Source: JACKFB01 sp041389525 (GTDB taxonomy: Bacteria; Myxococcota_A; UBA9042; PHBI01; JACKFB01). Taken from it: 64,000 nucleotides of DNA. A program made the position numbers and the translations under genes. The notes below the pieces were generated by a model. The model was not told the origin of the DNA and made no database searches. It worked only from the letters and a program-made list of their open reading frames with translations. The DNA is taken from contig JAWKRR010000009.1 of the NCBI GenBank assembly GCA_041389525.1, forward strand, positions 1 to 64,000, in the 5' to 3' direction. Positions 33,351-40,149 of the stretch are shown one piece after another. Each line of letters opens with the position of its first letter. The first letter of the stretch is position 1.

Positions 33351-34076
33351 TCAGTCGTTCATCCGCACCATGGACACCTCGAGGTGGCGCAGCGCGACCG
33401 CGCCTCCCTCGGTGTTACCTTCGCGGATGAGCCGGCCCTCGGGGCCGACGATGAACCACGCGCGGGCGCGCTCGAGGTCGCGGCTCGCGGGGTCCAGCAG
33501 CGTGTACCGGGCCTTCCCGAACACCGTGACGCGGCCGTCGACCACGACGAAGTGATCCGTGAGGCCGTCGACGTTGTATCGCGCTTCCTTGTAGCTGGCG
33601 CCGACGACCACAGGCCGACCCGCGTCCAGCTCGGCGTCGATGTAGCGCACGGCCACCGCCGCCTCTTCGCGGTCGATGTCGACGAGGCGGCCCGAGCGGT
33701 CCTCGGCCAAGCCGACCTGGATTCGCGAGCCCGGTCCGAGCACGGCCGCGCCCTCGCCTTCGCCGTACACGCCCCGCGAATCAGCCGCCATGGCGACCGC
33801 CGCGCGAAAGCAGGCCCGCGAGCCCGGGCGGTAGCCGTGACCACCCTCGAACTGGCTATAGAAAGGGACCTGAATCTGTACGTCGCGGCGCGGCCGCTGC
33901 TGCGCGGCCAGCCACACCACCTCGGGCGTCGGGGGCGCCACCAAGGCCGCCGCCACGCCCAGCGCGCGACGAGAGGGGAGTTCGGAGTTCCTGAACGACA
34001 ACTGCGCGGTGGCACCAAGCACCAGAGCGACTCCGGCCGCTAGACACCACGCGTTTTTCAGGCTGCGACTCAGCAC
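33351..34076 (-). CDS. C39-like (papain-fold) peptidase family protein, membrane-anchored
   Basis: A 241-residue protein with an N-terminal hydrophobic segment (WCLAAGVALVLGATA) serving as anchor or signal. The core fits the peptidase C39-like family: a Gln-containing start VPFYSQFEGG, the likely catalytic Cys in GSRACFRAA, and the His strand DGLTDHFVVVDG after LDAGRPVVVGASY. Such proteins are often envelope cysteine proteases or inactive relatives; the substrate is unknown. The GTG at 34076 is chosen over a TTG at 34100. An AT-rich palindrome lies upstream. Confidence 0.7.
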   Translation of the reverse strand: MLSRSLKNAWCLAAGVALVLGATAQLSFRNSELPSRRALGVAAALVAPPTPEVVWLAAQQRPRRDVQIQVPFYSQFEGGHGYRPGSRACFRAAVAMAADSRGVYGEGEGAAVLGPGSRIQVGLAEDRSGRLVDIDREEAAVAVRYIDAELDAGRPVVVGASYKEARYNVDGLTDHFVVVDGRVTVFGKARYTLLDPASRDLERARAWFIVGPEGRLIREGNTEGGAVALRHLEVSMVRMND

Positions 34077-34205
34077 GTGCTCGACGTCCCCCCCGCCCAA
34101 GACCCGCAGTCCGAGCGTCCCATGGTGCGATCACGACAGGGGCACCGCAGCCCCCTGAAGTCGCGTACTGTATCCTCTCGGGACAATTGAAGAAATGCTT
34201 GGGCA

Positions 34206-34219
34206 GGAAAATATTTTCC
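34206..34219. promoter_or_regulatory. AT-rich 14-base palindrome
   Basis: GGAAAATATTTTCC, a perfect palindrome in a markedly AT-rich island of otherwise very GC-rich sequence. It is 130 bases upstream of the C39-like gene start and just after the usp stop. It may be an operator or the promoter melting region for the C39-like gene. Confidence 0.35.
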
Positions 34220-34238
34220 CCTGCAGTTCTCAGCACTT

Positions 34239-34700
34239 TCAGACTCGCGGCGGGACCACCAAGACCGGCACGGTCGCTTTCGCGATGACCCGCTCGGCCA
34301 CCGAGCCCAAGACGAGATGCCGAAGCCCGCGGCGCGCGTGAGTGCCCATGACCACCCGCTCGATCTCTGGCCGGCCGGCCACCGCCAAGATGGCGTCGGC
34401 GGGCTCGCCGGGCACCACGAGGACCTCCACGGAGAGCCCGTTGGCCCGCGCCAGCGCCGCCGCCGAGGAAGCCCTCAAGCTCAGCTCGGCCTCGGTGTCG
34501 GCGCCGGCCGCATACTCCTCGAAGGTCAGCGGTGCCGACGCGCCATCGGACCAGTCCAGGTCGTCGTGCAAGCGCTCGTGCGACACCGCGTGAACCAGCA
34601 GCAGCCCGACCCCATGAAGCCGCGCGTGGCGCGCCGCGACCGCGACCACCCCCTCCGACTCCGGGGTCCCGTCGTGGGCGACGACCCAGCGGCGCGTCAC
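34239..34700 (-). CDS. Universal stress protein (UspA family)
   Basis: Cytosolic 153-residue protein with the UspA fold: N-terminal strand RRWVVAHDGT, and the ATP-binding pattern GTHARRGLRHLVLGSVAERV (G-2X-G-9X-G-S) near the C-terminus, ending in TVPVLVVP. Members bind ATP or act as stress chaperones; the conserved glycines suggest nucleotide binding is kept. Its GTG start overlaps the stop of the PQQ-like propeller gene by 4 bases (GTGA), so it is translated from the same message. Confidence 0.9.
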   Translation of the reverse strand: MTRRWVVAHDGTPESEGVVAVAARHARLHGVGLLLVHAVSHERLHDDLDWSDGASAPLTFEEYAAGADTEAELSLRASSAAALARANGLSVEVLVVPGEPADAILAVAGRPEIERVVMGTHARRGLRHLVLGSVAERVIAKATVPVLVVPPRV

Positions 34701-35962
34701 GGCGTCCTCGGGGGCGCGGTGCCGGCGACGGGCCGCAGGTCGAAGCTGGCGATCGTCACCTCATCACGCACGTAGAGCCTCCCGCCGGCCATCGAGGGCA
34801 CGGTCCAGCAGCGTTCACCCAGCAGCGGCCACCGGCCCAGCTCAGAATAGCGCGCGGGGGAAGCCGAGACGACCACCAACTCGCACTCCTCGCTCAGCGC
34901 CCACAGACGCCCGTCCGCCAGCAGCAGCGTGCCGCGCCCGTACCCGTCTTTTTCCCAGGCGACCTCACCGTTCTTCGCGTCGACGCAGGTCAGGGTGGAC
35001 TCGCTGAACCCGTAGATGTGGCCGCCATGCACGACCGAGGTCGTCATCTTGTTACGCATCGCGGTGCTCTTCCAGAGCTCCTGGGCGACCAGTCGGTCTC
35101 CGGCGCGGGCCACTTTCAGCATGGCGGCGCCCGTCCCGTAGGCCGATGAGATGAAGAGCCGGTCGCTCCCCAAGAGCAGCGGGGTCGCGGCGTTCACGTC
35201 ATGGGAGGTCTTCCAGGGCATCGACCAGAAGGCCACGCCCGCGTCGGGCGAGACCGACACGATTCGGCGTCCGGTGAAGAAGACGATCTGCTCGATGCCC
35301 ATGGGCTGGATGAGGATCGGCGAGGAGTAGCCCGCGCGGTCGTCCTCCGCCGACCAGAGCACTCGGCCATCCCGCCGGTCGAATGCCGCCAGCCCGCGCC
35401 CTTGGCTGCCGCCCACGTCGACGAAGACGCGCCCACGGTGGACGAGTGGCGACGCCGAGTAGCCCCATTTCGGGGCGCTGCCGTCGAGGTCCGCGGTCAA
35501 ATCTACCGACCAGAGCGGGCGGCCGGACGCGGCGTCCAACGCGACGAGGCGCCCCTTCGCCCCCAGCGCGATGACTCGGTCGCCGTCGACGGTGGGGGTC
35601 GAGCGCGGTCCGTCGCCACCCATGCGGTCGCCGAAGCGGTCACCGACCTTGGCTCGCCACAGCTCTCGCCCGCTCGCGGTGTCGAGGGCGACGACGAACT
35701 CGTGGTCCGCGTCGGCGGTCATGGTGGTCAGCCGCGTGCCCACCACCGAGATCCCCGAGAACCCAGCTCCCAACGGGCGTTTCCAGACGATCGGCGGTCC
35801 CGAGGCGGGGAAGCTCTGGCGCAGGCCGGTCTCCGCCGAGCGGCCATCCCGCGACGGTCCGAGCCACTGCGGCCAGTCGGCGGCGTGGGCCCCGGACATG
35901 GCGACGAAGGCGCCGCAGATCGCCCCGAGGGCTAGAACGAATCGGAACCGTGCGCGCGTCAT
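34697..35962 (-). CDS. PQQ-binding-like beta-propeller protein
   Basis: A 421-residue exported protein with a signal peptide (FVLALGAICGAFVAMSGAHAA). The mature chain starts with the typical WPQWLGPSRDGRSAETG, found in periplasmic PQQ-like propellers of planctomycetes and myxobacteria. It has repeated blades such as VVALDTASGRELWRAKVG, LVALDAASGRPLWSVDL and VDAKNGEVAWEKDG, where W and G close each blade. It resembles BamB and quinoprotein dehydrogenases, but no catalytic residues mark it as an enzyme; a scaffold or sensor role is possible. The ATG at 35962 puts the signal peptide at the N-terminus. Confidence 0.85.
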   Translation of the reverse strand: MTRARFRFVLALGAICGAFVAMSGAHAADWPQWLGPSRDGRSAETGLRQSFPASGPPIVWKRPLGAGFSGISVVGTRLTTMTADADHEFVVALDTASGRELWRAKVGDRFGDRMGGDGPRSTPTVDGDRVIALGAKGRLVALDAASGRPLWSVDLTADLDGSAPKWGYSASPLVHRGRVFVDVGGSQGRGLAAFDRRDGRVLWSAEDDRAGYSSPILIQPMGIEQIVFFTGRRIVSVSPDAGVAFWSMPWKTSHDVNAATPLLLGSDRLFISSAYGTGAAMLKVARAGDRLVAQELWKSTAMRNKMTTSVVHGGHIYGFSESTLTCVDAKNGEVAWEKDGYGRGTLLLADGRLWALSEECELVVVSASPARYSELGRWPLLGERCWTVPSMAGGRLYVRDEVTIASFDLRPVAGTAPPRTP

Positions 35963-36071
35963 GGGACTTCGTGGGCTGGGTGGCGTCAGAGCCTCATCGT
36001 GACGCGCCGCCCGCGGCGAGGTCAACGGCGAGGCCGCGGGGCGGTGTCACCCCGAGCGCAGGACCAGCCGC

Positions 36072-37019
36072 CTAAGACGGAGCCCCGGTCTCCTCGATGA
36101 AACGCTCCTCGAGGCTCTTGCCGATCTGGATCTCCACGAAGGGGATCTGCTGGGCGACCAGGTGCGCGACCAGATCGCGGCAGGCCACGTCCGCGCGCTG
36201 CTTGGTCGGATCGAAATGCACGCGCAGGCGCTCCGCCGAGGGGTCCCACCGCACCTGGACCACGAGGGCCAGCCCTTCGATGGCGCGGATCTGCGCGTCC
36301 GTGGGCGGGAGTGCCAGGCGCAGGCCGATCTCCGCGGCCGACCCGACGAGGCCCACCACCGAGTCGTGGCGCACGATGGCGCCCCGGTGGAGGATGGCGA
36401 CCTCGTGGCAGAGGTCCTCGATCTCGCTGAGGTTGTGGCTGGACACGATGATGGTGCGCCCCTCGCGCAGCACGCGGAGCACGGCCTTCAGCTCGCGCGC
36501 GGCATGCGGGTCGAGGCCCGCAGTCGGCTCGTCGAGGATGACGAGGCGCGGGTCGCCGAGGATGGCCTGGGCGATGGCCACCCGCTTGCCCATGCCGTGG
36601 GAGAGCGAGCGGGGGCGTGACTTCCAGGACCCGGCGAGCCCCACGCGCTCGAGGGCGGCGCGGGCGTCGGCTTCGGCCGCGGCCCGGTCCATCCCGGCGA
36701 GCTCGGCGTAGTGGGTGAGCTGACGGCCCACCGGCATATGGGCGCGAAACGCCGCGTCCTGTGGGAGCAGCCCGACGACGCCGCGCGCCGGCGGGTGGGC
36801 GGTGTCGACCAAGTTGCCGGCCACGCGAACGGTGCCCGAGTCCGCCCGCAAAAACCCGCACAGCACTGAGAAGAGCGTGGTTTTTCCTGCCCCGTTGGGG
36901 CCGACCAGCCCGAGAATTCGCCCCGCGTGCAGCTCGAGATCCACGCCAGCCAGCGCCTGCAGCGACCCGAATCGCTTGGTGACGCCGCGCAGCTCGACGA
37001 TGGGGGGGACCGCGCTCAT
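36072..37019 (-). CDS. ABC transporter ATP-binding protein
   Basis: A 315-residue ATPase of the ABC-2 export type. It shows Walker A GLVGPNGAGKTT, a Q-loop GLLPQDAAF, signature LSHGMGKR, Walker B LVILDEPTAGLDP and a switch-His SSHNLSEIE. The C-terminal 90 residues form the soluble extension typical of drug or lipid exporter ATPases of the CcmA/NatA type. It energises the membrane partner encoded immediately upstream, whose stop overlaps its ATG by 4 bases. The exported substrate is not known. Confidence 0.92.
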   Translation of the reverse strand: MSAVPPIVELRGVTKRFGSLQALAGVDLELHAGRILGLVGPNGAGKTTLFSVLCGFLRADSGTVRVAGNLVDTAHPPARGVVGLLPQDAAFRAHMPVGRQLTHYAELAGMDRAAAEADARAALERVGLAGSWKSRPRSLSHGMGKRVAIAQAILGDPRLVILDEPTAGLDPHAARELKAVLRVLREGRTIIVSSHNLSEIEDLCHEVAILHRGAIVRHDSVVGLVGSAAEIGLRLALPPTDAQIRAIEGLALVVQVRWDPSAERLRVHFDPTKQRADVACRDLVAHLVAQQIPFVEIQIGKSLEERFIEETGAPS

Positions 37020-37864
37020 AGGTCGCGCCTGCGGAAGGCGACGAAGCCCAGACCCAGGGCCAGCGCCGCGTAGGCGAGCTGGAAACCCAGCAAGGGGGCG
37101 AGATCGCCGAGGTGGTCCGACAGCGCCCGGTACTTGCCGGCCGTCGGGAACCCGAAGCGTAGGAACTCAAAGTCCGTGCCGGTGCTGGCGACGGCGATGG
37201 CCAGCACCACCCAGATCGCCATGGCCAGCATCAGGGCGCGCGCGGCGTGGGCGGTCAGGGCGCTGAGGGCAGCCATGAGCGCGATGCAGGGCACCGCGAG
37301 GAGCAGCACGTTCGCGTAGCCACGCAGCAGGTAGAGCGCGCCGTCCGCGCCACCGACCCGCGAGGGGGACAGGGCCAGGACGACCGCAGCCGTCGCGAGC
37401 GCTTGGGCGATGGCGAAGGCGCCCAAGGTGCCGACCGCGCGCCCCAGGTAGAGGGAGAGGCGATCGGTGCGCAGCAGGAGGAAGCGCAGGTGGCGCGTGC
37501 GGATGTCGGTGGCGGTCTGATCGCTGGAGAGCAGGATCGCCAACAGGGGCGTCAGCATGAGCGAGAGCGCGAAGACCGCGACGAGCAGGGGCGGATGATC
37601 GCGGAAGGTGTCGGTGAGAGCGTCGGGGGACAGCTCGACGGCCCCGCCCACGAACGAGGCGACCGCCTTGGCGAAGTCACTGTCCAGATCCACGCCGCTG
37701 CCGCCCGGCACGCTGTCCACGATGCGGCGCAGCGAGTACGCCGCCCAGCCGTACAGCGAGACGAAGAGCAGCAGCACGGCGCCGCCATGCGGGCTGCGGG
37801 CGAGACGCTCGACCTCGTAGGCGGCGACCACTCGGATGGCGCGGAAGCTCATGCTGTGGTGCAT
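37016..37864 (-). CDS. ABC-2 type transporter permease
   Basis: A 282-residue inner-membrane protein with about six hydrophobic segments (for example LLLFVSLYGWAAYSL, LLVAVFALSLMLTPLLAILL, LAMAIWVVLAIAVAS). It has the ABC-2 feature of a cytoplasmic loop SSDQTATDIRTRHLRFLLLRTDR between helices 2 and 3, and a large periplasmic loop after helix 1. It pairs with the downstream ATPase (ATGA overlap). The ATG at 37864 is used; an ATG four codons later is equally possible. Confidence 0.85.
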   Translation of the reverse strand: MHHSMSFRAIRVVAAYEVERLARSPHGGAVLLLFVSLYGWAAYSLRRIVDSVPGGSGVDLDSDFAKAVASFVGGAVELSPDALTDTFRDHPPLLVAVFALSLMLTPLLAILLSSDQTATDIRTRHLRFLLLRTDRLSLYLGRAVGTLGAFAIAQALATAAVVLALSPSRVGGADGALYLLRGYANVLLLAVPCIALMAALSALTAHAARALMLAMAIWVVLAIAVASTGTDFEFLRFGFPTAGKYRALSDHLGDLAPLLGFQLAYAALALGLGFVAFRRRDL

Positions 37865-37954
37865 AGCACAGGCCCGGACGATGAGCAGCGGGGCCTGGCG
37901 AGAATTCCGCGGGCACAGCGGAGTGACCGAGTGCGGCCGCGTCCGAACTTGACC

Positions 37955-37991
37955 GATTGACCAAGAATACCCCTATGAGCGCTGGTCAATC
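37955..37991. repeat. 9-bp inverted repeat, possible operator
   Basis: GATTGACCA (37955-37963) and TGGTCAATC (37983-37991), perfect complements with a 19-base spacer. The first arm contains a TTGACC hexamer and directly follows another one. It lies about 90 bases before the permease start and 270 bases before HU. Confidence 0.4.
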
Positions 37992-38147
37992 CACGATGCC
38001 GCACTGCAACACGTCTACGCACAGTTCTGCACCTCCCCCGGTCTGGAGGCGCTTAGCACCCCACACTGCGGCGCACGCAGAGGCGATTGGCTCGGCGGGC
38101 TCACGAAATCGCGTCACAACGCCCTCCGCAGAATTGCATCGCGGGAC

Positions 38148-38176
38148 TTGCCCTTTGTCCGTGTCTGCCCTATCCA
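38148..38176 (+). promoter_or_regulatory. Possible promoter of the HU gene
   Basis: TTGCCC (38148-38153), 17-base spacer, TATCCA (38171-38176). This would give a 5' leader of about 80 bases. Confidence 0.35.
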
Positions 38177-38260
38177 CGCTGCGGCGGGCAAACGCCTGCC
38201 GAGTCAAGCGGAGACTACCCGGGGGCGCCCGGACCTTCGATTCACTTAAGAGGACGAGTC

Positions 38261-38554
38261 ATGACGAAGAAAGAGCTGGCTGACAAGCTCGCCAAACGGG
38301 CCGACATCTCCAAGGCGAAAGCCCTGGATATCGTCAATGCGATCTTTGAGACCAAGTCGGGCAAGGGCATTATCGCCGTTGAACTCGATGGCGGTGGCAA
38401 GGTTCAAATTGCAGGCTTCGGGACCTTTACGACGAAGAGCCGGAGCGCGCGCAGTGGGCGCAACCCGGCCACCGGCGCGAAGATCACGATCGGCGCACGG
38501 ACCTACCCGGTCTTCCGTCCCGCGAAGGGGCTGAAGGACCGAGTGGTCAAATAG
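38261..38554 (+). CDS. HU-family histone-like DNA-binding protein
   Basis: Nucleoid-associated protein of 97 residues, close to the usual 90. It starts MTKKELADKLAKRADISKAKA and contains the family signature around GFGTFTTKSRSARSGRNPATG with the DNA-intercalating Pro in RNPATG, ending FRPAKGLKDRV. It bends and compacts DNA as a dimer. AAGAGGA lies about 6 bases before the ATG. A strong hairpin follows the stop. It is monocistronic. Confidence 0.95.
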   Translation: MTKKELADKLAKRADISKAKALDIVNAIFETKSGKGIIAVELDGGGKVQIAGFGTFTTKSRSARSGRNPATGAKITIGARTYPVFRPAKGLKDRVVK

Positions 38555-38562
38555 CTTGGCCG

Positions 38563-38594
38563 TCGCGGGGGGTGGGTTCGCCTGCCCCCCGCGA
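38563..38594 (+). terminator. Hairpin terminator with UUCG tetraloop after HU
   Basis: 10-bp perfect stem TCGCGGGGGG/CCCCCCGCGA (38563-38572, 38585-38594), extended by two G-T wobbles and two G-C pairs closed by a TTCG loop (38577-38580). It starts 9 bases after the HU stop codon. No T-tract follows. Confidence 0.7.
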
Positions 38595-38680
38595 TTCCCC
38601 GGCTCCCCCCGGCGCCCACGTCCTCTCAGGTGCAGAGCCACGTGGCCCGGACCCAGGCAGCGACGCGCACGCCCAAGGCG

Positions 38681-39958
38681 TCAGTCGTCGCCATCCCTGG
38701 ACAAGAAATCGAGCTTCAGCGCGACGCCGTGCGAGGCGTACTTCGGCGCGAGGTCGGACTCCCATGCGATGCGAGCGCGCACATGGTCGCCCGCCCGGAA
38801 GGCCAGCCCGACGGTCGGGGTGAACCAGCGCGGCACCGCGGCGTCATCGACGTCTAGCCGGGTGGTCGTGAGGCCCACGTCAAGCACGACCGCCGGGTGG
38901 GCGTTGTAGACCGCGCCGATGCCGTGGGAGACGACCAGCCGCCGGATGCGCGAGGCGAAGTCGTAGCCGCGCACGTTCGCCAGGGGGACGCCGCCGTAGA
39001 AGGCCAGCTCGGTGGCGTAGAAGAGCTCGACGGCCTTCACGCGGACGCTGACGCGCTGCACTAGCCCGCCGCCCAGCAGCAGCCCGCCCGCGGCCGCGTC
39101 TACCGACACGCCGAAGCCTGCCTGGAAGAAGGGTGTGAGCGTCCAGCGCCAGGGGCTGCCCGTCCGCGACGGGATGAGCGCGACAGGCACCGCGAGCTCG
39201 CCGCCGAGGTCGTAGAGGCGGGCGCCACCGATGCGGCGCACCTGGCCGGTGACGGCGAGGGAGAGCCCCACGCGCTCACTGAAGTAGCCGCCCAAGGTCA
39301 GGGTCCCGCCGCTCGCGCGCAGGCCGTCGAGCTGCTCGGTCTGGAGGTACTGGTCCCAAGCGTCCATGCGCAGCTCGAACGCGCGCCAGGGGCTTGTCCC
39401 GGCGACGTTCGGTGCGCTCCCCGGCGCGGTGACCGTCGGCGGCGTGAAGCCGGTCCCGCCGAGGCTGGGGTCGGTGCCGAAGCGCTGCATCGCGCCGCGC
39501 GCGAGGAGCCCTGTGGTGGCGCGCGGGTTTCCGTCGAGCAAGGCCAGCCGGCTCTTGCCGTTCACCGCGGTCTGAAATCGGCTGAGCTCGGTGTCGCCGG
39601 ACTCTTGAAGCCACGCCTGCACCTTGGCGGCGACGTCGGCCGAGTCGGTGCCGGTGAAGGTCTTGGAGTAGCCGGTGGACGGGATGGTGACCGTGACCGA
39701 GCGGCCCGAGTTCGCTGACGCCACCACGATGGCGTCCTCGACCCCCAGGTAGCTGAGCGACGCCGTGTAGGCCGAGCGCGCGCCGGTCTGTGCGAAGTCG
39801 CCGCCGCCCTCGAGCAGGTCGCTGAGCAGCGCGCTGATGCTGTCGCTGCCCGCCGTCGGGCCACCGGCGACGCTGACCTCGAAGGGCTCCGCGGCCAGGG
39901 CGGGGGAGGCGAGCGCCGCGAGCGCGCATCCGATTATCCATGTGCGGCTTCGGACCAT
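38681..39958 (-). CDS. Putative outer-membrane beta-barrel protein
   Basis: A 425-residue exported protein with signal peptide MVRSRTWIIGCALAALASPALAA. The first half (about 25-190) includes VTVTIPSTGYSKTFTGTDSADVAAKVQAWL, suggesting a small mixed domain. From about residue 205 it has alternating amphipathic strands with aromatic ends (LTLGGYFSERVGLSLAVTG, WRWTLTPFFQAGFGVSVD), and ends in LKLDFLSRDGDD, consistent with a barrel. No known family was recognised. It is divergent from the acidic lipoprotein gene. Confidence 0.6.
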   Translation of the reverse strand: MVRSRTWIIGCALAALASPALAAEPFEVSVAGGPTAGSDSISALLSDLLEGGGDFAQTGARSAYTASLSYLGVEDAIVVASANSGRSVTVTIPSTGYSKTFTGTDSADVAAKVQAWLQESGDTELSRFQTAVNGKSRLALLDGNPRATTGLLARGAMQRFGTDPSLGGTGFTPPTVTAPGSAPNVAGTSPWRAFELRMDAWDQYLQTEQLDGLRASGGTLTLGGYFSERVGLSLAVTGQVRRIGGARLYDLGGELAVPVALIPSRTGSPWRWTLTPFFQAGFGVSVDAAAGGLLLGGGLVQRVSVRVKAVELFYATELAFYGGVPLANVRGYDFASRIRRLVVSHGIGAVYNAHPAVVLDVGLTTTRLDVDDAAVPRWFTPTVGLAFRAGDHVRARIAWESDLAPKYASHGVALKLDFLSRDGDD

Positions 39959-40149
39959 CGGCGTCTCCTGGGTGCGGGCGGGCTCTCTCTTGGTTGCCGA
40001 CCGCGCGGGAGCCGATCGCGGGACGCCGATTTTTTTGGGGACGCCACGCGCCCGGCCCGCGCGTCAACGGTTGTCCGCCTTTACTCTGCGACGGTCGGCC
40101 AGCATCATTCGCAGCCCAGTCCCACGACCTCCGATCCCTGAAGTCTCTC

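Larger units (their letters stand above)
37865..38260. other. 396-base divergent regulatory region
   Basis: Lies between the ABC permease gene and the HU-like gene and should hold both promoters. It contains a 9-bp inverted repeat at 37955-37991 and a promoter candidate for HU at 38148-38176. It includes relatively AT-rich stretches compared with the rest of the window. No convincing small ORF or RNA gene was seen. Confidence 0.55.

Noticed and set aside
36072..37019. ABC signature LSHGM instead of LSGGQ as a possible defect
   Set aside because: LSxGM is common in ABC-2 exporter ATPases of the NatA/CcmA type, so it is not unusual.
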